From: Chitinispirillales bacterium
Lineage (GTDB): Bacteria > Fibrobacterota > Chitinivibrionia > Chitinivibrionales > Chitinispirillaceae
DNA: 46,963 nt
Reading direction: 5' to 3'
NCBI GenBank assembly: GCA_031254105.1
Contig: JAIRVB010000037.1
Coordinates: 1 to 46,963 of the forward strand
Part shown: piece after piece, positions 33,416-42,567 of the stretch
How positions within the stretch are numbered: the stretch's first letter is position 1
Layout of the letters: every line of letters begins with the position of its first letter
The notes under the pieces: generated by a model
The model's input: only the letters and a program-made list of their open reading frames with translations
The model's database searches: none
What the model was told of the DNA's origin: nothing
Position numbers and translations under genes: made by a program

Positions 33416-33895
33416 TTATTTACAAATAGTAATTTTAACAACCATAAAATGCCCCTCAGCCTCAAAGAACAGCATCCCTTCAGAGACGGCCGTCTCATGC
33501 ACCTTTGATAATTCTTCCGCTGGTTCGGAAACAGGAGCGCTTAAGTTGAACACAGCCTCCTCGCCAAACGTTTCGGTAAGAAACCTTCCGCACACTACAT
33601 TCAAAGCTTCTTTGAGCGCGTCAACCGCGTGGTTAGCGGCTTCCTCCTCATCAGGTTCCGCTCCAAGCATATTTGCGGCTAAAATAAGACAAAGATCCTG
33701 CCCGGCGGCTATCTCAAGCCTTCCGTTTGTAGGCCCCATGAAACTCATTGACACACACTTAGTATCTTTCATCTGATTCAGGTCTACACTGCTTGCGTCA
33801 TTGGAATCACAAAAGAGAAACGCCAGCTCCTCAAGAACCAACTTGCAAACTCCATCAAGAATTCCCAAAGTTTCAGAATACATAATTCCTGCCAC
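33416..33895 (-). CDS. CheX/CheC-family CheY-P phosphatase
   Basis: 159 residues. The single conserved phosphatase helix is DALKEALNVVCG, matching the (D/S)xxxExxNxxxG motif of the CheC/CheX/FliY family; one motif copy fits CheX better than CheC, which has two. A MARGIN-like MSFMGPTNGRLEIAAG strand precedes it. The start as listed is GTG 33895, close behind GGAGG; ATG 33883 is also possible. Lies between cheY and cheB, so it probably dephosphorylates the CheY encoded just upstream. No CheZ gene is present in the operon, which fits. Confidence 0.75.
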   Translation of the reverse strand: MAGIMYSETLGILDGVCKLVLEELAFLFCDSNDASSVDLNQMKDTKCVSMSFMGPTNGRLEIAAGQDLCLILAANMLGAEPDEEEAANHAVDALKEALNVVCGRFLTETFGEEAVFNLSAPVSEPAEELSKVHETAVSEGMLFFEAEGHFMVVKITICK

Positions 33896-34036
33896 CCCCT
33901 CCAGCGCTACTTTTTTTCCGAGATCTCTATATGTACAGGCAACCTTAGCGGCTGCCCTTCCCCCATTGCGCGATTTTTTCCATCTTACGGGCGCGCCCCT
34001 GTCCTGCTATGGGGTGAAAATTATTTATTTGCGCAT

Positions 34037-34066
34037 GCAGGGGCGGCCAAATATGGCCGCCCCTGC
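34037..34066. repeat. Perfect 13-bp GC hairpin between cheY and cheX
   Basis: GCAGGGGCGGCCA and its complement flank the loop AATA, 8 bp past the cheY stop. A GGGCGCGCCC palindrome lies about 50 bp further on. Similar in style to the hairpin at 10270-10305, so likely a dispersed palindrome that may also attenuate transcription. Confidence 0.6.
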
Positions 34067-34073
34067 GTACGCA

Positions 34074-34460
34074 TTACGCGATTTTTTCCGAAAGTACCTT
34101 ATCTACCACAGACTTAAACAATTCCGGCGAAATAGGTTTTCTTAAAAAACCCTTAACCCCCTTGTCCATAAGTCCCTGCAACCTGGTTTTACTGCCCTCG
34201 GTAGATATAACCACTACCGGAGTAGTTTTGATCTGCCCGGTATCAGCCATTATATTCACCATCTCTATACCATTCATAACCGGCATATTGATATCCGCGA
34301 AAACTATATCTACCCACTCGCTTTCCATTACGTCAAGAGCTTCCCTGCCATTGCCGGCTTCAAACAGCTCCCCAATCTCAATCTCCGCCATGCCTAGTGT
34401 CTTGACAAGTATAGTACGCATGGTTGGTGAGTCATCGACAATCAGAATGTTATAGGCCAT
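34074..34460 (-). CDS. cheY: Chemotaxis response regulator CheY
   Basis: 128 residues, a single receiver domain with no output domain. Asp9-Asp10 (ILIVDDSPTMRTIL), phosphoacceptor Asp56 (DIVFADINMPVMNG), Thr/Ser in VVVISTEGS, and Lys in GFLRKPISPE are all present, so it should accept phosphate from CheA and bind the flagellar motor. It sits inside the operon, between the second cheD and the CheX-like phosphatase. Confidence 0.9.
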   Translation of the reverse strand: MAYNILIVDDSPTMRTILVKTLGMAEIEIGELFEAGNGREALDVMESEWVDIVFADINMPVMNGIEMVNIMADTGQIKTTPVVVISTEGSKTRLQGLMDKGVKGFLRKPISPELFKSVVDKVLSEKIA

Positions 34461-34508
34461 AATTACGCCCCCAGCTCCCTGCTTTTATAATCAAAAGTAA
34501 ATTTACAA

Positions 34509-34991
34509 TCATATCTCACGCTCCTCGCCCTTAGAGCGTATTAACGTTCTTCCGGTAGCCATCTCAAGCACAAGCGTACGCGAAATATCCCCCCCTGTTT
34601 CCGACCCCTTCAGTAAGATGCCGTTTTTCCAAAGAAGTTTACGGAAGAGGGTGACGTTACGTTCGCCTATTCTAAAAAAACCGTTTTGGTCAAGTATAGC
34701 GGCGCACCCGGCAGCTTTTACAATCATGCGGGAACGGTTGCCGCCGGCTTCAAAAAATTTCTGAAACAAAAGCGACACGCCGGTATCCACAAACATCGCC
34801 GGATTATTTATCGCTTTTGTCTTATCCTCAGTGGAACAGTTGGGAAGCTGGCAGTGAACCATGCCGCCGACGCAGGTTTGCGGATCATATACTGTTACCC
34901 CAAGGCAGGATCCAAGCGAATAAGTTATTATTAACTCATCAGCTTTAGTGGAAATAGTCATATCAGATATGCCGACGGTGATATTTTTCAT
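34509..34991 (-). CDS. cheD: Chemoreceptor glutamine deamidase CheD, copy 2
   Basis: 160 residues. CheD core with catalytic Cys in YSLGSCLGVTVYD and His in GGMVHCQLP, and the Thr-containing strand ISRTLVLEMATGR. About as long as the other CheD (35896-36369) but clearly different in sequence, so not a recent duplication. CheD deamidates receptor glutamines and, in Bacillus and Thermotoga, is released or bound by CheC/CheX-type phosphatases. It lies 48 nt before cheY. Confidence 0.88.
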   Translation of the reverse strand: MKNITVGISDMTISTKADELIITYSLGSCLGVTVYDPQTCVGGMVHCQLPNCSTEDKTKAINNPAMFVDTGVSLLFQKFFEAGGNRSRMIVKAAGCAAILDQNGFFRIGERNVTLFRKLLWKNGILLKGSETGGDISRTLVLEMATGRTLIRSKGEEREI

Positions 34992-35078
34992 ATATTAAAC
35001 ACCAGTCCTGTATGTATATATTCAATATTGAATCTGCCGGAATTCAAAAATACGCTCCGTTAAAAAAGTTAAAGCATA

Positions 35079-35888
35079 TTAGCCTTTTTTGTGATAAACG
35101 GAGGGCTTTATAGTATCTAAACTACACTGTAAACCCGCCAGACTCTCCGAATGCCCCACCATAAGATAACCCCCGGGCCGTAGCAGCCTCTCAAACTCCT
35201 TCAGTAATCTTTGCCTGACTGTATTGTCAAAATAGATCATGACGTTTCTGCAGAATATCAGATCAAAGGGCCCTTTCATGGGAAACGGCGGCGTTGACAA
35301 ATTAAGACGGCTGAAGGTAATCATATCCGCAATATCGGGGCTTGCCTTATAAATTTTATTAGCTCCGGGGATAACATTAAAATAACGGCTCCGAAGCTGC
35401 GGGGGCACACCCTGTATCTTCTGCTCAGTATACTCTCCAGCTTTAGCCATTTTGAGAATTCTTGTTGATATGTCGGTAGCAAGTATCCTGCAATCGCCCC
35501 GAAAACCGCCGATGTTTTCAAGAAATGTCATCGCAATGGTGTAGGGTTCCTCACCGCTTGAGCTTGCGGCGCACCAAATCCTGATTTTGTTTCTGCCCTC
35601 AGCAACCATTTTTTCAACAAAGCTCGCCATAAAATCAAAATGCGCAGGCTCGCGGAAAAATGAGGTGACGTTTGTGGATATGACATCAAGAAGTTCAACG
35701 AATTCACTGTCTGAGTCACATTCGGGACTTGAAAGATATTTCAAATAATCTTCCGGCGTGTCAAGTTCAAGCGCGCGCAGCCGCTTTCCTATACGGGCCG
35801 ATACGAGCGCTTCCTTACCCTCTCCCAGAGTGATACCGCTTTTGTCATAGATCAATTTTCTGAATGCATCAAATGTGCGCTTTTCCAT
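35079..35888 (-). CDS. cheR: Chemotaxis protein methyltransferase CheR
   Basis: 269 residues. N-terminal CheR_N helices (FDAFRKLIYDKSGITLGEGK), then the SAM-dependent methyltransferase with RIWCAASSSGEEPYTIAMTF, CRILATDIS and FDLIFCRNVMIYFD. Length and motifs are complete and there is no TPR extension. Methylates receptor glutamates. It starts 7 nt after the first cheD, so translation is coupled. Confidence 0.95.
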   Translation of the reverse strand: MEKRTFDAFRKLIYDKSGITLGEGKEALVSARIGKRLRALELDTPEDYLKYLSSPECDSDSEFVELLDVISTNVTSFFREPAHFDFMASFVEKMVAEGRNKIRIWCAASSSGEEPYTIAMTFLENIGGFRGDCRILATDISTRILKMAKAGEYTEQKIQGVPPQLRSRYFNVIPGANKIYKASPDIADMITFSRLNLSTPPFPMKGPFDLIFCRNVMIYFDNTVRQRLLKEFERLLRPGGYLMVGHSESLAGLQCSLDTIKPSVYHKKG

Positions 35889-35895
35889 AAATTTG

Positions 35896-36369
35896 CTACT
35901 TCCAGTCTTCGCTTCTGATTTTGTTGACTTTTAAAACAGCTACATGTCCTGTTGACAAATCAAAAACAACCTTTCTTCCCACGCTGCCGCCTACATCTTC
36001 CGAAAGTATCTTTATACCCTTTTCCTTAAGAATTTTACGCGCGGCTTCCGCGTTGCGGCTGCCTGTACAATCAGTAGCTCCATCCGGGTGCCCTCCTCCC
36101 AGTATATGAGCCGTAAGCCTTGCGATATCGCATCCCTCATCACACATAAGCTTAATAAGCGCGACAGTAGATACGTTTCCGTACTTGGGCGTCGCTAAAT
36201 CCTTATTGCTTGTGTGCGGGTATATAAAATGATTCATCCCCCCGCACTTTATCTCACTGTCCCACAGGCAGACAGAGACGCAGCTTCCCAGCACGGTCTG
36301 CACCGCCCCCTCCTCCCTTGATACATAGATGCATCCGGGCTCAAGGTAATGAGTCAGCTCCCCTATCAC
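35896..36369 (-). CDS. cheD: Chemoreceptor glutamine deamidase CheD, copy 1
   Basis: 157 residues from GTG 36369, immediately after the cheW stop. Catalytic Cys in TVLGSCVSVCLWD and His in GGMNHFIYPH are present, and the ILGGGHPDG loop is typical of proteobacterial-type CheD. Placed between cheW and cheR, while a second CheD lies downstream of cheR. Two deamidases could act on different receptors or one may serve mainly as a regulator of the CheX-like phosphatase. Confidence 0.9.
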   Translation of the reverse strand: MIGELTHYLEPGCIYVSREEGAVQTVLGSCVSVCLWDSEIKCGGMNHFIYPHTSNKDLATPKYGNVSTVALIKLMCDEGCDIARLTAHILGGGHPDGATDCTGSRNAEAARKILKEKGIKILSEDVGGSVGRKVVFDLSTGHVAVLKVNKIRSEDWK

Positions 36370-36864
36370 TTATACCATCCCCGCTACATTTTCCAGTTCT
36401 GAGGATGAGAGTACCTTTTCGATATTCAGCAGAATCTTTACTGACCCCTTCGCCTTGGCCATTCCCAAAATAAACGCGGTATCTATGTTTGTTCCAAACG
36501 TCGGCGCTTCCTCAATATCCTCTCCTAAAATGTCAAGGACTTCCGAAACTGAGTCAACAAGTATACCGATCTGAATAATGCCGTTTTTTGAACCAACGTC
36601 AACAACTATTATACAGGTCTGATCGGTATCTTCCGTATCTTCCATTTCAAATTTTCTGCGCAGGTCAATTACAGGAATAACCTTGCCGCGCAAATTTATC
36701 ACTCCGCGCACAAAAAGCGGAGTACGGGGAAGGCTGGTTATCGCCATCATCCCGATTATCTCCCTGACTTTGAGAATCTCAAGGCCATACTCCTCTTTCA
36801 GTAACTTAAAAGTAAGATACTTTCCAGCCAGACCAGCGCCTTTTTTTTCAGCTACCTCAGCCAT
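36370..36864 (-). CDS. cheW: Chemotaxis coupling protein CheW
   Basis: 164 residues. A CheW-like SH3-pair fold: YLTFKLLKEEYGLEILKVRE, TSLPRTPLFVRGVINLRGKV with the conserved receptor-binding Arg region, and IPVIDLRRKF. Couples receptors to CheA. Starts 24 nt after cheA behind AAGGGG. The C-terminus extends slightly beyond the fold (SSSELENVAGMV). Confidence 0.93.
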   Translation of the reverse strand: MAEVAEKKGAGLAGKYLTFKLLKEEYGLEILKVREIIGMMAITSLPRTPLFVRGVINLRGKVIPVIDLRRKFEMEDTEDTDQTCIIVVDVGSKNGIIQIGILVDSVSEVLDILGEDIEEAPTFGTNIDTAFILGMAKAKGSVKILLNIEKVLSSSELENVAGMV

Positions 36865-36888
36865 TAAATTCCCCTTGTATATTTAAAA

Positions 36889-39225
36889 TTACGCAACCGT
36901 ACCTGCAAGTTTTTCTTCCCGCGCATCAGGATCCTTTATTGTGCTTCCGCTGTCAGCCGAAAGCTTAACCGTCTCCGCTACATCAATGATCAGACTCACC
37001 TGTCCGTCAGGCATAATAGCGCCGCCGCTTACGCCGCGGATCTTTCCAACCCCTTCGCCAAGTTTTTTAATCACAGTCTGCTGCTGTCCGATAATAGTGT
37101 CAACCAAAAGTCCGGTGCGCTTGCCCGCGTCCTCTACCACCATAACAATTCCATTCTCAACTATCACAGTATTCTTTTTCCCCATAACCTCGGCTATACT
37201 GTAAAGCGGCAGCAGCTCTCCGTGACACATAACCATTTTTTGAACTCCCATCACCTCTGTGAGATCCTTAGCGGTAGGACGGAAGTTTTCCACAACAGAT
37301 AATGTAGGAATTATGTAACGCTCCCCGCCCGCGTTCACTACAAGGCCATCCATAATAGCAAGGGTGAGCGGCAGATGAATTGTAAAAACCGTCCCCTCCC
37401 CGGCCTTTGTGCGTATCTCTATACGGCCGCGCAGAGACTCCACGTTTTTCTTTACAACATCCATACCCACTCCGCGGCCCGAAACATCGGTAACAGCCGC
37501 GGCGGTAGAGAAACCTGGATGGAAAATCAGGTGATTTATTTCGTTGTCGGTAATAATAGAGTTGCTGTCTATGAGCCCCTTTTCAATCGCCTTTTTAATA
37601 ATAGCGTCTCTGTTAAGGCCTTTACCGTTATCCTCAATCTCAACACATATGGAACCGCCCTTCTGATACGCCCTAAGCGTTACTGTTCCCGCGCGCGGCT
37701 TTCCGGCCGCAACACGCTCCTCAGGCATCTCCATACCGTGGTCCGCGCTGTTTCGCACCATGTGCATAAGCGGATCGGCTATATGCTCAATAACTGTTTT
37801 GTCAAGTTCGGTGTCTTCGCCTATACTTACGAAGTTTATCTCCTTGCCGGTCTTTTTGGCCAGGTCGCGCACAAGGCGGGCCATCTTCTGGAACTGAGTT
37901 TTAAGCGACATCATGCGCAGCGACAACCCGATCTCCTGAAGCTGCCGTGTAATTTTGTCAAGCTGACGCATGTTAGCCCCAAGCCTTGTACTCCTGAGCC
38001 CCTTGAGCTCCTCATCGCCTGTAACCATCGCTTCGGTAATAACAAGCTCACCTATCATATCAATGAGCCTGTCAAGTTTTTCGGTGTCCACCTTTACGCT
38101 TTCCTTTACAACAGGAGGAGCTTTTCCGATGATCACCTGTTTTTCAAGAACCTGTGCAATATCTTCATGCGAAACAGCGCCATGCTCGACAAGAATCTCC
38201 CCGAGCTTTGAACTGGGCCTGCGTTCCTGTTCAAATAGAGCCTTTGAAACCTGATCCTGAGTTATCTTGCCCAGTTTTATCAGCTCCTCGCCAAGCCTGC
38301 CCGGTTTAGCGTTGCGGCCCATCAAATTGTCAAGCATTGAGTCAACGGTCATTATAAGCTGATCCATACCATCCTGCACATGGTACGGCATGGAATCCAT
38401 AAGCGCGGCGTTTAGAATATCTATCTCTTTTTTGAGAGCGTCAACTGTGGCAAATATAAGGTCTACAGCCTCAGATGAGAGAATAAACGCTTTTTCTCTC
38501 GCCTTGTCCATCAAACTTTCGGTAGAGTGGGCAAGCGCCTGGACCGCTCCAAGCGACAAAAATCCGGCTACACCCTTAATTGTATGAAACACTCTGAAAA
38601 GCTCGTTTATTATGTCTACATCAGCCGGAGCGGCTTCAAGTCTTAAAAGCGCGTCATTAGCGGTAAGCAAATGCTCCTGAGATTCCGCGATAAAGTCTCC
38701 CAAAAGCGCAGAATCAAGAGTAGTCAGATCCATCGTTTCAGCAAAATTCGCACGAGTACCGCCTGCCGCTCCCTTAGACTCATCTACATAAAAACCATCG
38801 CTGTCCTGTTTAACAGGAGGAGCGCTCGGAGCCTTAGCTTCAATCCCGTCGTCCGCATCCAGATCAATATTTATTTCAACGCCGTCATCATTCTTAATCG
38901 CTTCACCTGAGTCTCCGCCGGACTGCCCCGCTTCCGCGGGCCCGTATTTTATCGACCGGCGCAGAGAGGTAAGCGCGTCTGATAAAGATTTTACCCCCTC
39001 CTCAACTTTGCACACTCTAAAAATCATGTTCTCAACTGTCTGCCTGCAGGCTTTCGCGACTTCGCGAACACGCGCATCTTCGGTGCAGTCATGAAGCTGC
39101 TCAAAACTGGTATCAATGCCCGCCAAAGCCGTCAAATCGGATAAATCAGCCAAATCCGCAAGAACAAGCTCCGCCGATATCTCCTCTACCTTTTCAAACG
39201 CCACATTCAAATCGTCACTCGTCAT
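36889..39225 (-). CDS. cheA: Chemotaxis histidine kinase CheA with GspE/MshE-N-like insert
   Basis: 778 residues from ATG 39225 (AAGGAA site 9 nt ahead); the longer frame to 39270 is unlikely. The first 165 residues are helical, then acidic and unordered. HPt domain with phosphorylatable His214 (LFRVFHTIKGVAGFL). Instead of a P2 domain, residues 310-363 hold two repeats of RLGEELIKLGKITQDQV and KLGEILVEHGAVSHEDIAQV, the signature of the GspE/MshE N-terminal domain, which in MshE binds cyclic di-GMP. Dimerisation, ATPase (MVRNSADHG, DNGKGL, VSGRGVGMDVVK) and CheW-like regulatory domains follow in order. Presumed first gene of the operon. Confidence 0.93.
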   Translation of the reverse strand: MTSDDLNVAFEKVEEISAELVLADLADLSDLTALAGIDTSFEQLHDCTEDARVREVAKACRQTVENMIFRVCKVEEGVKSLSDALTSLRRSIKYGPAEAGQSGGDSGEAIKNDDGVEINIDLDADDGIEAKAPSAPPVKQDSDGFYVDESKGAAGGTRANFAETMDLTTLDSALLGDFIAESQEHLLTANDALLRLEAAPADVDIINELFRVFHTIKGVAGFLSLGAVQALAHSTESLMDKAREKAFILSSEAVDLIFATVDALKKEIDILNAALMDSMPYHVQDGMDQLIMTVDSMLDNLMGRNAKPGRLGEELIKLGKITQDQVSKALFEQERRPSSKLGEILVEHGAVSHEDIAQVLEKQVIIGKAPPVVKESVKVDTEKLDRLIDMIGELVITEAMVTGDEELKGLRSTRLGANMRQLDKITRQLQEIGLSLRMMSLKTQFQKMARLVRDLAKKTGKEINFVSIGEDTELDKTVIEHIADPLMHMVRNSADHGMEMPEERVAAGKPRAGTVTLRAYQKGGSICVEIEDNGKGLNRDAIIKKAIEKGLIDSNSIITDNEINHLIFHPGFSTAAAVTDVSGRGVGMDVVKKNVESLRGRIEIRTKAGEGTVFTIHLPLTLAIMDGLVVNAGGERYIIPTLSVVENFRPTAKDLTEVMGVQKMVMCHGELLPLYSIAEVMGKKNTVIVENGIVMVVEDAGKRTGLLVDTIIGQQQTVIKKLGEGVGKIRGVSGGAIMPDGQVSLIIDVAETVKLSADSGSTIKDPDAREEKLAGTVA

Positions 39226-39632
39226 ACCTGTAATTCCTTCTCGCCCAAAGCTGATCAAGAACGCAACCAATAATTATTAATTTACCCCCACAAGATATCC
39301 AACACAATAACCAAGTAAAAGTTAGCCCGCTTAAACCCGGCATAACCAGTAATTATCTATGAAAATATACCTCTGTGGAGGGGAAACTGCAATTCTTTAG
39401 AATAGCTCTATTAAAAAAAGTTAACGATCCGCACAAAACATATAACAATTTTGCACAGCTAATTTCATCCTCCTCACAAAGTTTTTAATCTAATTCTACA
39501 ATTCAAAAACAAAAATTTCAATCTTTTTTGGTTGTGATCATTAATACGCGCGCTACATCTGTCTCATAAACCCGCTCGCGACAGAAACAAATTAAAGACT
39601 TGGTATACTCAGCACGCGCCGATAATCACAAC
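39226..39632. other. Intergenic region upstream of cheA
   Basis: About 400 bp, AT-rich, no gene seen. It should carry the cheA operon promoter (minus strand), since the next minus-strand gene ends at 39633, but no strong -35/-10 or sigma-54/sigma-28 site could be picked out. A 14-nt word GCGACAGAAACAAA near 39577 recurs near 46752. Confidence 0.4.
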
Positions 39633-41081
39633 TCAATGAGCTCCTTTGCCTGTAAGGACTACAAGTATGGTGCGTACAAGAATCTTCAGGTCAAGCGAGA
39701 GCGACATATTTTCAAAATAATACAAGTCGTAGAGAACCTTTTGTTTCACATCTTCAATAGATGAATCGTACTTGTGCTTCACCTGCGCCCAGCCGGTTAT
39801 CCCCGGTTTCATTTTAATTCTGCGCACATACCAGGGGATCTCCTGTTTTAACTGCTCGACAAAAAACGGCCTTTCGGGGCGCGGCCCCACAAGGCTCATC
39901 TCGCCTTTCAGCACATTGATGAACTGCGGAATCTCATCAAGCCTCGTCTTGCGTATAAAACGGCCGATTGGAGTTATGCGGGGGTCATTTTCCGAAGCCC
40001 ACTGCGGCCCGCTGCGGCTCTCGGCGTCACTGTACATTGAACGGAACTTGTACATTGTGTAATTTTTTCCGTTGCGCCCTACTCTCTCCTGTTTATAGAT
40101 AGCCGGACCTGCGGAGGTTAATCTTATAAGCCCGCCGACAGCAAGCCAAACAGGCGCCCCAAGCAGTAATACCAAAAAAGAGACTGCAATATCAATAATC
40201 CTCTTTACCTGCGCCTCCCATCCCGGCATATGATCCTGCAGAAGCACCATTAACGGAACCCCGAACAACTGATGGGTTTTCTGGTGCCCCGATATGACAT
40301 CCATTAATGATGGCACCATATATATATTTATATGAAGCTCGCCGCAGTAATTAAGAACGCGGCTTATCTCATTTGCGGATCCGCTTACATGACCGATAAT
40401 AAGCCCGCCGATCTTCTCCCTCTGCGCAACCGAAGGTATATCGGAGTATGTTCCGAAAATCGGCAAGCCGCCGCAAACACTCCCCTTGCGGCTTCCGTCA
40501 TCATCAATAAACCCTGCCACCCTGTAGCCAAGTTTTGGGAAAGAGTTTATATCTCTGACAAGTTTTTCTCCGCTCCTGTTCGCCCCAACCACAAGCACTT
40601 TACTTACAGCGATCCCTTTTGAAAAGAGGATGCCGGTAAGCGTGTGCATTGCGAAACGGTTTGCGCTTGCAAAGAAAAGCATGCAGCCGCCGTAAGTGAG
40701 AATAGTAGCGAATTTTGTAGGCGTGAGGAATTTACGTATATCACCGGTCTGGGTAAACTCCATTATCTGAGGAGCGCTTGTGACAAGGAAAAACAGGAAA
40801 ATTCCCGTACACACGGTGCGGGCCACAACAAAAAATTCATCGAGACGGGATTCTTTATTCCAGTCCCTGTAAAGTCCTGTTAGAAAAAACATCACTATCC
40901 ATACAACGCTAAGCATGAGCGAGGGTTCAAGGTATGTGAACGCGGCAGCAGGAATACCGCCGCTCTCATTAACAAATAAACCCGAACTGAAGCGGATCCA
41001 GTAAGCTGTAAAAAAAGCCACATTCACCGCAAGAAGATCAAATAAAAATGTTATTACCTTTTCGGCAAAACGAACCGACAT
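39633..41081 (-). CDS. Undecaprenyl-phosphate glycosyl-1-phosphate transferase (WcaJ/CpsE-type)
   Basis: 482 residues. Four to five N-terminal membrane helices, then a CoA-binding-like Rossmann domain ([18 protein letters not shown]), another membrane segment ([20 protein letters not shown]) and the conserved catalytic sugar-transferase domain ([58 protein letters not shown]). Adds the first sugar phosphate to undecaprenyl phosphate for exopolysaccharide or O-antigen synthesis. The sugar is probably glucose or galactose, not provable here. Only 9 nt after the phosphoglycerate mutase gene, so co-transcribed with it. No other polysaccharide genes follow in this window. Confidence 0.92.
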   Translation of the reverse strand: MSVRFAEKVITFLFDLLAVNVAFFTAYWIRFSSGLFVNESGGIPAAAFTYLEPSLMLSVVWIVMFFLTGLYRDWNKESRLDEFFVVARTVCTGIFLFFLVTSAPQIMEFTQTGDIRKFLTPTKFATILTYGGCMLFFASANRFAMHTLTGILFSKGIAVSKVLVVGANRSGEKLVRDINSFPKLGYRVAGFIDDDGSRKGSVCGGLPIFGTYSDIPSVAQREKIGGLIIGHVSGSANEISRVLNYCGELHINIYMVPSLMDVISGHQKTHQLFGVPLMVLLQDHMPGWEAQVKRIIDIAVSFLVLLLGAPVWLAVGGLIRLTSAGPAIYKQERVGRNGKNYTMYKFRSMYSDAESRSGPQWASENDPRITPIGRFIRKTRLDEIPQFINVLKGEMSLVGPRPERPFFVEQLKQEIPWYVRRIKMKPGITGWAQVKHKYDSSIEDVKQKVLYDLYYFENMSLSLDLKILVRTILVVLTGKGAH

Positions 41082-41090
41082 AGTGGCCGC

Positions 41091-42278
41091 CTAACTGATA
41101 AAAACTTCAAAAAGAGAGGGTCCGCTTAGGGAGACGCTCCCCCGCGCAGCCTTCTCACAGTACACAGCGGCGCTATCCGCCTCTACACCAGGGCCGCACA
41201 TGCCAAACGGTACAGCCATCGCGTCATGCGTACGCAAGCTTACAGGGGTTGCGTGATCCGGCAAAACGATTATCCTCAGATCACCGCGTTTTTCCTGATA
41301 GTCAAGCATCTCCCCTACCACGTATTTATCAAACTCCTCTATCGCCAAAATCTTCTTTTCAAGCGATCCCTCATGACTGGTCTCATCAGGAGCTTCTACG
41401 TGCAGGTAAACGAAATCCTCTCCGTTTTCAAACGCGCTTACGGCGGCGGCGACCTTTCCGGCATAATTAGTACCGAGATATCCCGTAGCTCCCTCCACTA
41501 TCCGCACATTTAACCCGGCAAGCTTTCCAAGCCCCCTTATCAGATCAACTGCGGAGATCACCGATCCGCTTATCCCAAATTTCTCTTTGAGACTCGGCAA
41601 GCTAACAGCGGGCCCCTGACCCCAAAGCCAGATATCCGTAGCGGCGCAGCTGCCAATTTCACGCATACGATTGTGGTAACCGCAAGCTTTTGTGAGGACT
41701 TCGCGAGCATTATTCATTATTGACAAAATATATTCGCTGTCTTTGCCGCTGGGCAAATACCCGCTCACCTCACGTCCGGTTATATCATGCGGCGGAACAC
41801 ATTTAAGGGCGCCGCCAACGCCCCTCACTACTAAAAGATGGCGGTAACTTACCCCGGGATAAAACCGCACAGTGTCAGACCCAAGCGCGTCCTGCAGCGT
41901 CGCAATCAGCTTAGCGGCCTCTGAAGTTTCGATGTGGCCCGCGGAGTAATCCCGCATTATACCATTTTCAATAGTCACGAAATTACATCTGAAAGCTATA
42001 TCTTCCGCCGAAAGCTTAATCCCCATGCTGGCAGCCTCTACCGGAGCGCGTCCGCTGTAATACTTAGCCGGATCATATCCCATAAGAGACATGTTAGCCA
42101 CATCGCTGCCGGGCAAAAAACCATCCGGAACAGTAGAAACAAGACCAATCCGGCCCTGTGATACCACCCTGTCCATGTTTGGAGTATATGCATATTCGAG
42201 TACCGTTTTACCCCCAAGCTCCTCAACAGGAAAATCAGCCATCCCATCGCCGACTAACATCGCGTATTTGTATTTCAT
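41091..42278 (-). CDS. apgM: Cofactor-independent phosphoglycerate mutase, archaeal type
   Basis: 395 residues. Alkaline-phosphatase superfamily: metal ligand Asp11 in YAMLVGDGMADFP, PGSDVANMSLMGYDP with catalytic Ser58, GRAPVEAASMGI, then HVEAPDETSHEG and LPDHATPVSLRTHD toward the C-terminus with the second metal set. This matches ApgM, the 2,3-bisphosphoglycerate-independent enzyme common in archaea and some bacteria, interconverting 3- and 2-phosphoglycerate in glycolysis. Pairing with the glycosyltransferase gene is unexplained. Confidence 0.92.
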   Translation of the reverse strand: MKYKYAMLVGDGMADFPVEELGGKTVLEYAYTPNMDRVVSQGRIGLVSTVPDGFLPGSDVANMSLMGYDPAKYYSGRAPVEAASMGIKLSAEDIAFRCNFVTIENGIMRDYSAGHIETSEAAKLIATLQDALGSDTVRFYPGVSYRHLLVVRGVGGALKCVPPHDITGREVSGYLPSGKDSEYILSIMNNAREVLTKACGYHNRMREIGSCAATDIWLWGQGPAVSLPSLKEKFGISGSVISAVDLIRGLGKLAGLNVRIVEGATGYLGTNYAGKVAAAVSAFENGEDFVYLHVEAPDETSHEGSLEKKILAIEEFDKYVVGEMLDYQEKRGDLRIIVLPDHATPVSLRTHDAMAVPFGMCGPGVEADSAAVYCEKAARGSVSLSGPSLFEVFIS

Positions 42279-42360
42279 AAATTTTATTTCAGGTTATTTC
42301 TTGAAGTCCGAAACAGATACCGTACGACAACATTATCTTTTTAATATATCCATATAATAT

Positions 42361-42397
42361 ACTCACTGGCGCAGGTTTCATACAAAAACCAGTGAGT
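42361..42397. terminator. 9-bp inverted repeat in the gap upstream of apgM
   Basis: ACTCACTGG and CCAGTGAGT flank a 19-nt loop. It lies between two minus-strand genes and could separate their transcripts, but has no T run. A dispersed ATAATGCA-word repeat occupies about 42508-42549 in the same gap. Confidence 0.4.
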
Positions 42398-42507
42398 CTG
42401 TAAAAATTGAGCCTGTAAAACTTCTCTGTAACTTAATCTTTCAATCAAAAAGAAACGCAAAAATAAAATAACGGCTATAGAAGACAGGTCTCTCTGTACT
42501 AAAGTGT

Positions 42508-42549
42508 TTTTTGATATTTCTGCATTTTGCATTATTATTTCTGCATTAG
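42508..42549. repeat. Second copy of ATAATGCAGAAAT-word repeat (minus orientation)
   Basis: Read on the minus strand it gives TAATGCAGAAATAATAATGC followed by AAAATGCAGAAATATCAAAA, with an 18-nt identity to the element at 33232-33307. Downstream on the same strand an ACAGAGAGACCTGTC stretch resembles a broken form of that element's palindrome. Confidence 0.6.
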
Positions 42550-42567
42550 TGAAACGATCACAGACGG

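Noticed and set aside
37375-38211. 278-codon plus-strand frame opposite cheA
   Set aside because: Lies wholly inside the well-supported cheA gene and has no protein-like features.
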